This document shows, piece by piece, positions 18,448-27,483 of a stretch of 64,000 nucleotides of DNA (position 1 is the first letter of the stretch; every line of letters starts with the position of its first letter). Where the stretch lies: contig NZ_SNUG01000004.1 of the NCBI RefSeq assembly GCF_012027325.1, forward strand, positions 62,001-126,000, written 5' to 3'. A model generated the notes under the pieces. It had not been told where the DNA came from. It searched no databases and saw nothing but the letters and a program-made list of their open reading frames with translations. The position numbers were made by a program, and so were the translations under genes. This stretch comes from Thermococcus sp. M39. GTDB taxonomy: Archaea > Methanobacteriota_B > Thermococci > Thermococcales > Thermococcaceae.

Positions 18448-19158
18448 ATGCGCATGGAAAACTTAACCTGGGATGAGTTTGATGAGGTTAGAAAGAAAGT
18501 TGACACGGTAATCCTTCCAATCGGCAGTGTTGAGGCTCATGGAAAGCATTTGCCTCTCGGCACCGATGTATTCGCTCCAGTTGAGATAGCGAGAAGGGTT
18601 GAGGCTAAGCTGAAAGAAAAGGGAAAAGAAATTTTAATTGCTCCTCCAATCTGGTATGGGCACAGTTTTGTCCTCAATATCTTTCCGGGAACTATAAATG
18701 TTAAAGCTGACACATTGAGGAGATACGTTCGTGATGTCATGGAAGAGTTCGCAGAAGAGGGATTCAAAAGGATTATCCTATTAAACGGGCATGGTGGGAA
18801 CTATTATCCGCTTGTTGAAGCTAGCGAAGAAGTTGCTGAGAAATATGATGTTGAAATCTGGCTTATAAATTGGTGGATCGACTTTAGGGAGGACATTTTA
18901 AGCATATGCTCTTCTCAAGGACATGCTGGAGAAGATGAGACCTCTGTTATTTTAGCAATAAAGCCGGAATTAGTCAAGATGGAAAAAGCTGAGGGTGAAA
19001 AGAGAACCTCAAAAGTCAGAATAATTAGGAAGGATATAGCCCTCGAACTATTTCCAAACGGCGTAAACGACAACCCCAAAGGGGCGACAAAAGAAAAAGG
19101 CGAGGCGATTTTGGATATCGTTACTGAAAAGATTGCTCGCCTTATCTTGGAGCGTTAA
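18448..19158 (+). CDS. Creatininase-family amidohydrolase (ArfB-like)
   Basis: A 236-residue metal-dependent amidohydrolase. VILPIGSVEAHGKHLPLGTD (about residues 20-39) carries the metal-binding E, H and D, and LLNGHGGNYYP (about 110-120) and SQGHAGEDETS are further family hallmarks. In archaea this family includes the formamide hydrolase ArfB of riboflavin and F420 synthesis, a possible role here, but other substrates are known and the local genes do not decide. It lies 11 bases after the glycosyltransferase gene. Confidence 0.85.
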   Translation: MRMENLTWDEFDEVRKKVDTVILPIGSVEAHGKHLPLGTDVFAPVEIARRVEAKLKEKGKEILIAPPIWYGHSFVLNIFPGTINVKADTLRRYVRDVMEEFAEEGFKRIILLNGHGGNYYPLVEASEEVAEKYDVEIWLINWWIDFREDILSICSSQGHAGEDETSVILAIKPELVKMEKAEGEKRTSKVRIIRKDIALELFPNGVNDNPKGATKEKGEAILDIVTEKIARLILER

Positions 19159-19160
19159 AG

Positions 19161-19826
19161 ATGAGGGGCATGGAAAAGGTATTTGAGGAGATAGAAAAGA
19201 GGATAAAGAGACTGGAGGCAGAGATTGAGCTAGCTGAAAAAAGACTTGAGCTGCTTGAGGAGACTGGGGCTGCCCATAAATACCAGATTTGGGAGAAAAG
19301 AAAGAGCTACTCAGAGTACTATCTGATATTCATTGCACTGTGGATGATATTGGGCTTGCTACTCCTCGTATACATTAAAAACCGCTATGCTCAGATGGTT
19401 CCGCTTTCTCTAACTCCCTACATAATTCTTGCGTTGTTCCTAATTATTGTCCCCTTGGCTTATATAATATGGAAGTTCCTGCACAAAGAAGAAATTGAAA
19501 GTCCGCTGGAGTATTTGAGCAGAAGAGAGAAAAACGCCCGCATTGTTTTGAATGGATTCTACCTACCCTTAAAAGAAGCACTGGAAAAAGGGGATGAAGA
19601 AAAGCTCCGTCATATCGCTGATAACCTTCTCACAAGTCCAGGGTTGGCAAAGGCAATAGAAGAGGAAAATGAAGGGGATCCAAAAGTAATGGCGTATGCT
19701 CTTTATCTATATTTGATATATTTGAACAGAGATAAAGACATTAAAGACGAAATTGAAGAGACAGTAAAGCTCTTGAGAAACAAACCGCTGAGAGCTCTCC
19801 TCTCTTCCCTTCTTGAGAGGGGTTGA
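19161..19826 (+). CDS. Hypothetical membrane protein with N-terminal coiled coil
   Basis: A 221-residue protein not recognised. Residues 5-45 form a charged coiled coil (KRLEAEIELAEKRLELLEE), followed by two membrane segments (about 54-72 and 83-105), then a cytoplasmic helical domain of about 110 residues. It starts two bases after the creatininase-family gene and seems part of the same transcript. The topology, two helices with both ends in the cytosol, resembles small membrane adaptor proteins, but no function can be assigned. Confidence 0.7.
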   Translation: MRGMEKVFEEIEKRIKRLEAEIELAEKRLELLEETGAAHKYQIWEKRKSYSEYYLIFIALWMILGLLLLVYIKNRYAQMVPLSLTPYIILALFLIIVPLAYIIWKFLHKEEIESPLEYLSRREKNARIVLNGFYLPLKEALEKGDEEKLRHIADNLLTSPGLAKAIEEENEGDPKVMAYALYLYLIYLNRDKDIKDEIEETVKLLRNKPLRALLSSLLERG

Positions 19827-19869
19827 GAAACTTTATAACTTCTCCTTTTAATTATCTTTGGGGATAGAA

Positions 19870-20679
19870 ATGAGATTCGAAGTTTTAAGTAAAGAGGATA
19901 TGGTTGAGCTATCAAAGGAGCTCAGCAAGGCTGGAATTATGAACAAAACAAAAGAGGAGCTTGGCTGGGAGATTCAGCACTTCATTATGATTAGGGGGAA
20001 ATACTCTGAGTTAGTTGCAAAAAGTGAAGATTTTGATGTGATTGATGAAAAACTTGGCGAGATTCAGCAGACTTTTGAGAGGCTCATGGAAAAGTGGCAA
20101 GTTGGGGAAGAGAAAGAGATTAGTGAATTATTTGATGAAGTTGATATAAACAGACTCGTGGTTTTATCAGCGCTGATTGAAGGGGGATATGTTGTCGGGG
20201 AAGAAAAGCTGAAGCTCATGAAAAAACCTAAGCTCGATGATTTGGTTATTGAGCTAAGATTTCCAATAGATGAAGTTGAGGAATTTTTAGATGAGCTCGA
20301 AGAAAAGATGGACGCAAAGCTCATAACTGAGTTCACTTTTATGAAGAGATATTACGTTGAAGTCCTTGAAATTGAAAAGGATTTAATTCAAGAAGCTCTC
20401 GAGATAGCAGAGGGGTATGCGACTGAGGAATCTTTAGTGGAGGCAATGTTTGTGGGCATGGCGAAATCTGTTTTGGCAGAGATTATCCTTGAGCTGGTTA
20501 AGCAGAAGAACAAGAAAAATGAGCTCATTGAGGCTTTGCTTGAAAGGGAGCCTATCCTAATAGAGGGAAAGAGGGAAAAGATAAACATCTACTTTGACGA
20601 AGAAGCTTTGGAGGATATCCTCAAAGAGCTGCAAAGCTTGGGATACATTAAGGTTAAGGGCAACAGAATCTGGTGGTGA
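19870..20679 (+). CDS. Hypothetical protein, possible winged helix at C-terminus
   Basis: About 269 residues, strongly acidic and helical, no membrane segment. The last 70 residues (ELIEALLEREPILIEGKREK, then EEALEDILKELQSLGYIKVK) look like a winged helix. The ATG at 19870 is preceded by a GGGGAT ribosome-binding site, and an actttataac box at about 19830-19839 marks a separate promoter. It overlaps the PP-loop gene by seven bases, so the two are likely co-translated and may work together. I do not recognise the family. Confidence 0.65.
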   Translation: MRFEVLSKEDMVELSKELSKAGIMNKTKEELGWEIQHFIMIRGKYSELVAKSEDFDVIDEKLGEIQQTFERLMEKWQVGEEKEISELFDEVDINRLVVLSALIEGGYVVGEEKLKLMKKPKLDDLVIELRFPIDEVEEFLDELEEKMDAKLITEFTFMKRYYVEVLEIEKDLIQEALEIAEGYATEESLVEAMFVGMAKSVLAEIILELVKQKNKKNELIEALLEREPILIEGKREKINIYFDEEALEDILKELQSLGYIKVKGNRIWW

Positions 20680-21422
20680 CTTTGCTTAAAGTAGTGGGGG
20701 AGGATTTTGTAAAGCGTTACAGATTACAGCAGTCCCTTGAAGCTCTTGAAAGAGTTAGGGGAGAAATCAGTGAGCAAAGCTATGAAAGATTGAAAGCATT
20801 AGTTGAGTATAGGCTTTTTGGCAAAGAATTTGATAGAACACCTATTGACGAAAAGATAGTGGTTGCATTTTCTGCTGGTAGCGACAGCACCGCAACAGTA
20901 AAAATTCTCAGATGGGCAGGGTTTGAAGTAGTTCCAGTCATGGTAAAGCTACCTCAGATAAGAGAGCCCGTTCTCTTGAATGCTGAATCTTATGGTGCTG
21001 TTTTTGTTGAGATTCCTAATTATATGGAAGTAATAAGTGAACAAATCGAGAAAGGTGCTCCAATCTGTGGTAAATGTCACTCAATGATAATGGAAGCTGT
21101 TAAGGATTATGCAAAGAAAGAGGGTATTAAAATAGTAGCCTCGGGAGATCTGCTGAGTGTGGGAAGCATTTCAATATACTTGGAAGGAGAAGTGGTTAAG
21201 TTAAACCTCCCAGCTTTTCTTGCCATGGATAAGAGAGAGGCTATAAGCGTCTTAGGGAGAAAATATGCTCTTGGGTTTGGATGCTCTCTCTGGAAATCGG
21301 CTGCTCATAAATCACCAATTTTAAAGAAATTTGCTATCCAGCGGGTTCTGAGAGAATTGAGGGCTGGGGCAATAGATGAGGATATTGCAAAGAAACTTAT
21401 ATTTGACATATTGCAAAAATGA
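20673..21422 (+). CDS. PP-loop superfamily ATPase
   Basis: A 249-residue protein with the PP-loop motif VAFSAGSDSTATVKIL (residues 63-78), the S-G-G-x-D-S-like nucleotide-binding loop of ATP pyrophosphatases that adenylate tRNA bases or carboxylates. A C-x2-C pair (CGKCH, about 133-137) and a late FGCSLWKSAAHKS could bind metal or sulfur carriers, as in tRNA thiolases. It starts at a GTG inside the preceding gene. A tRNA-modifying or sulfur-transfer role is plausible but not shown; its partner of unknown function next door is worth keeping in view. Confidence 0.75.
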   Translation: MVTLLKVVGEDFVKRYRLQQSLEALERVRGEISEQSYERLKALVEYRLFGKEFDRTPIDEKIVVAFSAGSDSTATVKILRWAGFEVVPVMVKLPQIREPVLLNAESYGAVFVEIPNYMEVISEQIEKGAPICGKCHSMIMEAVKDYAKKEGIKIVASGDLLSVGSISIYLEGEVVKLNLPAFLAMDKREAISVLGRKYALGFGCSLWKSAAHKSPILKKFAIQRVLRELRAGAIDEDIAKKLIFDILQK

Positions 21423-21492
21423 ACATGATATCTTAATAATAATCAAAAATGGCCCAAAAGGTTTAAATTTGTTATCTAAGAAGGAGGTTTAG

Positions 21493-21834
21493 GTGAAGGA
21501 AATGAGTGAAGAGAAAAAAGTTGAAGAAGTTAAACTCAGCAAGGAACTTATCTTAGAGAAGCTTAAAGAAGTTGTTGACCCTGAGATTGGCATTGATGTT
21601 GTTAATTTGGGCTTGATTTATGAGGTTGATATAAGACCAGACAACACAGTTTATGTAAAGATGACAGTAACAACTCCCGGTTGTCCATTGACTATGTGGC
21701 TTTTAAAAGCTGTTGAAGAAAAAATACTCGAAATTCCTGGAGTTAAAGATGCAGAGATTGAGCTCACCTTTGATCCCCCATGGACACCTGATAGGATAAG
21801 CGAGGAATATAAGAAGAAGTTGGGTCTTCTTTAA
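21493..21834 (+). CDS. MIP18/DUF59-family Fe-S assembly protein
   Basis: A 113-residue protein of the MIP18/SufT/PaaD family: ILEKLKEVVDPEIGIDVVNL (residues 19-38), MTVTTPGCPLT with the conserved reactive cysteine, and the closing FDPPWTPDRISEE. Relatives help mature or deliver iron-sulfur clusters, which fits the ferredoxin genes that follow. A gtttaaatt TATA box (21461-21469) lies just upstream. The GTG at 21493 is used because GGAGGT sits four bases before it; the ATG at 21502 is the alternative. Confidence 0.88.
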   Translation: MKEMSEEKKVEEVKLSKELILEKLKEVVDPEIGIDVVNLGLIYEVDIRPDNTVYVKMTVTTPGCPLTMWLLKAVEEKILEIPGVKDAEIELTFDPPWTPDRISEEYKKKLGLL

Positions 21835-21876
21835 ACGAAAACACAATTCTTCTTTTTTATTCCAAAATTTTGGACT

Positions 21877-22017
21877 TGTCTCGAGGTTTTCCAGCTTGAT
21901 GACGGAGGCAAGGCAATTGTTTTGAGGGAAATAATTGATGAAAGTCTCTATGATTGTGTAAAAGAGGCAGTTGACGCTTGCACTGCTGCTTGCATTTATA
22001 TTGAGCAGATAAAATGA
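21877..22017 (+). pseudogene. Ferredoxin remnant (5'-truncated)
   Basis: An open frame of 46 codons without a start codon aligns end to end, without a gap, with the last 46 residues of the ferredoxin 160 bases downstream: for example [17 protein letters not shown] here against [17 protein letters not shown] there, and both end IEQI plus one residue. The N-terminal part with the first three cluster ligands is missing; the sequence before codon TGT 21877 has no similarity to a ferredoxin. This is a decayed tandem copy and cannot form a normal [4Fe-4S] site. Confidence 0.82.
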
Positions 22018-22156
22018 GAATATATTTTTCTTTTGCTCTCATTATCTAACTTAATTTGACTAAGATGGGTATGCCATTCATCATGCCCGTAATCAAATTG
22101 TTTTGGTACTTTATGTCTCCCTATTTAACGAAATGTTTATATCCAAAGGTTTATAA

Positions 22157-22381
<225 letters not shown>

Positions 22382-22446
22382 TGCACTCTCTTTTAACTTT
22401 TTTAATTTCCTTGATTATACACCTTTGGTTATCGAAATTCTTTTAA

Positions 22447-22677
<231 letters not shown>

Positions 22678-22743
22678 TTTTCTTTTCACTTTTTATATTG
22701 TTTAAATCTTTTTAGCTCAAATAATAATCAAAAAAGAAAAAGT

Positions 22744-23916
22744 TCATTCTAAGCTGAGGTTGAATCTCTCAGCTTGCTCCAGGACATATTCTCTGATTTC
22801 TCTTGCTTTGGGTAGTTCTGCAACTATTTCACCGTTCTTAATGAGAGGCTTTAGAAGTGGTTCTACTTTTGCTCCGCATATTGGACAGCGTTCAAGCTTC
22901 TTATTTGCTGGAACTCTATGATAATGGCCATTCTCACAGCGGTAAACCTGCTTCCTTCCGCTTAACTTGCCGCGCTTGGTTATTGGTTTTCCTTCTATCT
23001 CCACAATGTCAAGGGAGAAGTCAACGGGCTTTGCCGAAGCTATTGAACCACCAACTCCAAAGGCATCAGCAACGTCCACAAGCTCTTTTATGCTTTCTTC
23101 ATCAAGTCCACCGCTGAGGAAAATCTTAACATGGCTGTATCCCCTTAAGTCAAGCTCCCAGCGAACCTCTTCGACTATCCTTCTAAAGTTTCCTCTTCTT
23201 GAGCTTGGAGTGTCTAAGCGGACTGCGAACAATCTTTTTCCTAAGGCTTCAGCCGCCATTAATGCTTCAAACTTCTCATCGCAGAAGGTGTCAATTAAAG
23301 CAGTCCTTGGAACTTCAGGCTCAATAACCTCGTCAAAGTACTTCCACGCTTTTACTTGGTCTCCAATCGTTAAAATCAATGCGTGAGGCATTGTTCCAAC
23401 GGGTTTTTCACCAATCATTTCAGCCCCTAAAACGCCGCTTACTCCATCACAGCCCCCTATGAAAGCTGCTCTATCAATCATTGGAGCTATAGCTGGATGC
23501 ATGTGCCTTATTCCAAAGGAATAGACAGGCTTAAACTTTGCAGCTATTTTTACTCTTAGGGCTGCTGTTGCGATTCCGCTCGCTTGACTAAGCATTCCCA
23601 ATAAAGCAGTCTCATAAATTCCAAACTGCTCATAATAGCCCTCAATTTGCATAACTGGTTCATATGGGTGGAATATCGTCCCCTCTGGCATGGAATAAAC
23701 GTTCACTGGTAATCCTTCCAAGAGTTTGGCAACTTCCTCAACACCAGCCAAAACTCCCCACTTCCATCCCTTGGGAAGAGAAGTTGTTGAAACATCTGCA
23801 AGAACCTTTTTGTGTATGCCTTTTGCTTCAAGTATCTTCTTTGTCCGAATGAAGTAAACATCAGTAGTTTTTCCAGCTTTTATATCATCTTCATGGGCAA
23901 TGTAAAAGTTTCTCAT
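22744..23916 (-). CDS. pncB: Nicotinate phosphoribosyltransferase
   Basis: A 390-residue enzyme that joins nicotinate to PRPP for NAD salvage. The N-terminus (MRNFYIAHEDDIKAGKTTDV), FGIRHMHPAIAPMIDRAAF (about 145) and the LSGGLDEESIKEL segment of the PRPP-binding barrel are family features. The C-terminal 60 residues hold a zinc ribbon (C-x4-H ... C-x2-C: CENGHYHR and CPICG), typical of the archaeal subgroup. GGAGGTGAG precedes the ATG at 23916. A TATA-like aatataaaagt on the minus strand lies about 25 bases further upstream. Confidence 0.93.
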   Translation of the reverse strand: MRNFYIAHEDDIKAGKTTDVYFIRTKKILEAKGIHKKVLADVSTTSLPKGWKWGVLAGVEEVAKLLEGLPVNVYSMPEGTIFHPYEPVMQIEGYYEQFGIYETALLGMLSQASGIATAALRVKIAAKFKPVYSFGIRHMHPAIAPMIDRAAFIGGCDGVSGVLGAEMIGEKPVGTMPHALILTIGDQVKAWKYFDEVIEPEVPRTALIDTFCDEKFEALMAAEALGKRLFAVRLDTPSSRRGNFRRIVEEVRWELDLRGYSHVKIFLSGGLDEESIKELVDVADAFGVGGSIASAKPVDFSLDIVEIEGKPITKRGKLSGRKQVYRCENGHYHRVPANKKLERCPICGAKVEPLLKPLIKNGEIVAELPKAREIREYVLEQAERFNLSLE

Positions 23917-24031
23917 TTTTCTCACCTCCGATGCTTTAACTTTTATATTGAGCAAATTTAGAGTTTTTGGTTTTGAGCGTGATAAAATAGTTATAGCCGA
24001 TCTGTCCTACTTTAACACTAAGGAGAGAAAA

Positions 24032-24484
24032 ATGAAAGCTTGCATAATCTATGACACAAAGAAAGGCTCAACTGAAATGATAGCTAATTGGATGAGAGAG
24101 TCTATAGAAAGGAAAGCTGAAGTTAGGATGATGCGTGTTAACGAAGTCGATAGTCTAAAAGATTGTGACTTAGTTGTAATCGGCAGTCCCATATATTATG
24201 AGCGCCCATTGAAGGGCGTCCTCAAGTTTTTAGAGCAAAATCAAGATGAACTTAGAGACAAGAAGATAGCTGTTTTTGTAGTTTGCTTAGCTGAGATATT
24301 CGGGCATGTAGGCAAAAGCTATGCCAAGAAGCGCTATGTTGGAGATTTGATTAAAAGAGTTCCGGGAAAAGTCATTGGGACAGCTGTCATTAGAGGATGG
24401 ATTAGAAAGCCTGATTTCTCCCAAAAGGCGGTGGTTCAAAAGTGGATCAGAGAACTCCTCAAAAATTTAGAAGTTAAATCTTGA
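24032..24484 (+). CDS. Flavodoxin-domain protein
   Basis: A 150-residue single-domain flavodoxin. The FMN phosphate-binding loop is YDTKKGSTEMIA (residues 6-17), followed by VVIGSPIYYERPLKGVLKFL. It resembles the HemG-like/flavodoxin group used as electron carriers or menaquinone-independent oxidases. The ATG at 24032 has AAGGAGA upstream; the frame is open for 28 codons further 5' but without a good site. It converges with the metallo-beta-lactamase-fold gene, overlapping by 11 bases. Confidence 0.85.
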   Translation: MKACIIYDTKKGSTEMIANWMRESIERKAEVRMMRVNEVDSLKDCDLVVIGSPIYYERPLKGVLKFLEQNQDELRDKKIAVFVVCLAEIFGHVGKSYAKKRYVGDLIKRVPGKVIGTAVIRGWIRKPDFSQKAVVQKWIRELLKNLEVKS

Positions 24485-25376
24485 AAGGCAACTCTGCATC
24501 TTCTCCCTTCTCGATTTTATGCAGCTCCTTTCTATATGCCTCTAGTGGCTTATCTTCCCTTTTGAGGAACCGTGCAAAAGTTAAAGGCTCCTTCTCAAGC
24601 TGAGCAAAGAATTCTAGATAGCGTTTGTCTCTAACCAGATGATGGTCGAGGATTATCTGAGCGTTGGTTTCCTTTATGATTTCATTTAGGTTCTTCAAGC
24701 CTATATTCCAAGCATCTTTAACTCTGTAGCCTTCTAAATACGTCGGAGGGCCGCCGGTGATGAGGATGTCTGGCATCTGCTTTATTATCCACTCCACAGC
24801 TTTTCTATTTAAAAGCTGAATGTCACTTGCGTGAACCAATCTCTTCGTTCCGTCATCAATCATGACCATGATGACAAAGCCAAGTTTAGTCCCTTCACTT
24901 CCATGGGGAACTGCGGGGGAAAATTCCATTATAAAGTCTCCAAAGTCAAAGAACTTACCATCTGCATATTCAATCTTTTTAGCTATCTTTTCTGCCTCTT
25001 TAAGGAAATTCCAAGCTCTTTTTCTCTGGCTGAAATTTATGTTCTCCTTTGGATGCTTAATGAGCAGAATCTTCCCCTCATAAATCTCCCTTGCTTTTTC
25101 TGGGGATGAGCTCTCATAAATCCCTTCAAAGAAAGGCGTGTGGTGGTCATAATGGTAATGAGAAATTGTTACTATGTCCGCTTTTTTGGCATAAGATTGT
25201 ATTCTCTCTCTTGCTTTCATCAGTGCTTCGAGCTCAGCTTTTGCTGGGGGTAAAGAGTAGCGCTTGGGCCCCAAAGCCGCCCCGGGGTCAATTAAGACTC
25301 CAATTTTGTCAATTTTGACATAAGTTGCCAAACTTCTAACACCTAAGCTCTCAGAGGCTAAGGGGATGATTTTCAT
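24474..25376 (-). CDS. UPF0282-family metallo-beta-lactamase-fold hydrolase
   Basis: A 300-residue protein with the metal-binding motif SHYHYDHHTPF (around residue 74), a later VPHGSEG and ILDHHLVRD, as in the archaeal UPF0282 family of metallo-beta-lactamase-fold proteins. The reaction is not known. GGTGAT lies just before the ATG at 25376; the longer frame upstream codes for an unlikely hydrophobic leader. It is 62 bases downstream of aor on the same strand. Confidence 0.85.
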   Translation of the reverse strand: MKIIPLASESLGVRSLATYVKIDKIGVLIDPGAALGPKRYSLPPAKAELEALMKARERIQSYAKKADIVTISHYHYDHHTPFFEGIYESSSPEKAREIYEGKILLIKHPKENINFSQRKRAWNFLKEAEKIAKKIEYADGKFFDFGDFIMEFSPAVPHGSEGTKLGFVIMVMIDDGTKRLVHASDIQLLNRKAVEWIIKQMPDILITGGPPTYLEGYRVKDAWNIGLKNLNEIIKETNAQIILDHHLVRDKRYLEFFAQLEKEPLTFARFLKREDKPLEAYRKELHKIEKGEDAELPFKI

Positions 25377-25438
25377 AATATCACCAAGAAAAGAACTGCA
25401 GAGGAAAATAAAAAGGCAACGGTGGAAAAGGGAAGAAA

Positions 25439-27256
25439 TCAAGCAAACTCTTCAAGTCCGAGCTCCTTAATCTTCTCCTCTGGAATCTTTCCGTCCTCTG
25501 TCCATCCTCTGAGTGCATAGTACCTTGGAAGCATCTCCTTGAGTCTAACGACGTGTCCCTTGTTAGGTCCTTGTTTAACAGGCTCCTCAAGGAGTCTCTT
25601 TGGCAATGTGTCCTCTTTGAGTGGGTCAAGCCCTGCTTTGAGGTTGAAGAGTCTCTCTGCGTTCCAGATTCTCTCACCGATCTTGAGGTATTCCTCAGTT
25701 GTGAAGTCCCAGCCAAGGGCTGCGTTGAGCAAGTCTCTGTAGTCGTCAGCTCCAAGTCCGAAGGTTGTGAAGACACACAGACCGGCGGCATCAATTAATG
25801 CTGTCAAGTCTTGGAAGAGTATGACCATCTTCACCTTTTCGTCACTTATGTCGTGTGGATCCATCTTGTATGGATATCCTAAGATTTCTGGGCTGATCAT
25901 ATACTGTTTGATGTGACCTCCTCCTCTGTTGTTGGTTGCATAACCAAGTCCGTGGCCTTCAGCACCTCTTGGATCGTAAGCTGGCAGCTCTTGCTTCTTA
26001 ACACCCATGAAGTACTCAACACCGTTGAATTTCTCAGCAACTCTGTAACCACCTTCAGCTAGGATGTCTCCAAAGCCTTTTCTAAATGTCAGCTTTTCAA
26101 TGTAGTAGTGGAGGACCTCTGTATTTCCAAACCTGAGTGGTGGTGCATCCCCTATGTCCTCGGGCTTTATGAGACCTCTCTCATAGAGCTCCATTGCTGT
26201 TGCTAAAGTACCACCTGTTGAGATTGTATCCAGTCCATATTCATCACAGAGGTGGTTTGCTTCAATTATGCTTGCAAGGTCGTTTATGCCAAGATTTGCA
26301 CCAAGAGCCCAAATGCTCTCATACTCTGGTCCTTCGGTTTCTCCAAGGGTTGGGAGAACGTTAACTCTTCCACATCCAATTGGACATGCAAAACATGGCT
26401 TGTTTCTTACCAGATACTTTGCTCTCATGGCCTCACCGCTTTGTTCCTCAGCATACTCAAACTGGCTATCTTGGAAGTTTCTTGTTGGATATAGGCCATT
26501 TGAGTTGATAATGTTGACCAAAACGGCGGTTCCATATGTTGGCAGTCCTCCACCGGCAACTGGGTCTTTCTTGAGCTTCTCAATCTTCTCCTTGACAACG
26601 CTTGTGAACTTCTGCCTGTCAGCGATCTCAACTCTCTTGTGGCCTCTAACGACTACGGCCTTAAGGTTCTTTGAACCCATTACAGCACCAACACCGCCTC
26701 TACCTGCTGCCCTGTGCCCGTTGTTCATCACAGCAGCGAATCTGACTAAGTTTTCACCAGCTGGTCCAATTGATGCGATCTGTACTTTCTTGTCTCCAAC
26801 TTCTTCTGTGAGAATCTTCTCAGTCTCGCTGACGACTTTACCCCATACGTGTGAGGCATCTCTTAGTTCAACTTGGTCATCGTTTATGTAGAGATACACG
26901 GGGTGGTCTGCCTTACCTTCGAAGATTATTGCATCCCATCCGGCAAATTTAAGCTCTGCACCGAAGAATCCACCAGAGTTTGCCATAGCTATATAGCCAG
27001 TAAGCGGGCTCTTTGTGATAACCATGTATCTACCGCCTGTTGGGGCAGTTGTTCCTGTCAGTGGACCTGTTGCAAAGATTAACTTGTTGTCTGGGCTGAA
27101 TGGGTCAACCTTGGGATCCATCTCTTTGAGGATATAGTAGATTCCGAAACCTCTGGTTCCAAGCCACTTCTTGGCAAACTTCTCATCAATTTTCTCTTCA
27201 CTGATCTTTCCTGTTGTCAAGTTTACCCTCAAAATTTTACCTTGGTATCCAAACAT
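25439..27256 (-). CDS. aor: Tungsten aldehyde:ferredoxin oxidoreductase
   Basis: A 605-residue tungsto-bispyranopterin enzyme that oxidises aldehydes from amino acid and sugar fermentation to acids and reduces ferredoxin. Evidence includes the start MFGYQGKILRVNLTTGKI, TAPTGGRYMVITKSPLTGYI, the [4Fe-4S] ligands CFACPIGC (C-x2-C-x3-C) with the distal cysteine in AAGLCVF, and the DPRGAEGHGLGYATNNRGG pterin-binding stretch. Length equals that of the characterised Pyrococcus enzyme. A GGAGGT site is nine bases upstream of the ATG. The radical SAM gene upstream on the same strand probably acts on its cofactor or assembly. Confidence 0.96.
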   Translation of the reverse strand: MFGYQGKILRVNLTTGKISEEKIDEKFAKKWLGTRGFGIYYILKEMDPKVDPFSPDNKLIFATGPLTGTTAPTGGRYMVITKSPLTGYIAMANSGGFFGAELKFAGWDAIIFEGKADHPVYLYINDDQVELRDASHVWGKVVSETEKILTEEVGDKKVQIASIGPAGENLVRFAAVMNNGHRAAGRGGVGAVMGSKNLKAVVVRGHKRVEIADRQKFTSVVKEKIEKLKKDPVAGGGLPTYGTAVLVNIINSNGLYPTRNFQDSQFEYAEEQSGEAMRAKYLVRNKPCFACPIGCGRVNVLPTLGETEGPEYESIWALGANLGINDLASIIEANHLCDEYGLDTISTGGTLATAMELYERGLIKPEDIGDAPPLRFGNTEVLHYYIEKLTFRKGFGDILAEGGYRVAEKFNGVEYFMGVKKQELPAYDPRGAEGHGLGYATNNRGGGHIKQYMISPEILGYPYKMDPHDISDEKVKMVILFQDLTALIDAAGLCVFTTFGLGADDYRDLLNAALGWDFTTEEYLKIGERIWNAERLFNLKAGLDPLKEDTLPKRLLEEPVKQGPNKGHVVRLKEMLPRYYALRGWTEDGKIPEEKIKELGLEEFA

Positions 27257-27483
27257 ATTTGGAACCTCCTAGATGTTGTCGAATAATTTTAGATATTTTA
27301 TGGCTAATAAATTTGACGAAAGCAAAGCCGTTTATAGACGAAAATATTATTAAATTTATTTGTTTACCTAACATATTAGAATAATAACAAATCAAGCTAT
27401 CAAAACCCGTTAAAAATTGAAGATAAATAGTTAGAATAGTGAGGGACTAACTGTATAACAAACAAAATTTGACATACCATAAG
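27257..27483 (-). promoter_or_regulatory. aor upstream region
   Basis: An AT-rich gap of 227 bases between the radical SAM gene and aor. TATA candidates on the minus strand include tctataaacg (about 27329-27338) and ataaaatatc (about 27294-27303). aor therefore probably has its own strong promoter rather than relying on read-through. No coding potential is seen. Confidence 0.4.

Noticed and set aside
22040-22110. Possible C/D-box RNA on the minus strand (ATGATGA)
   Set aside because: A C-like box is present but no D or D' box occurs at a workable distance.
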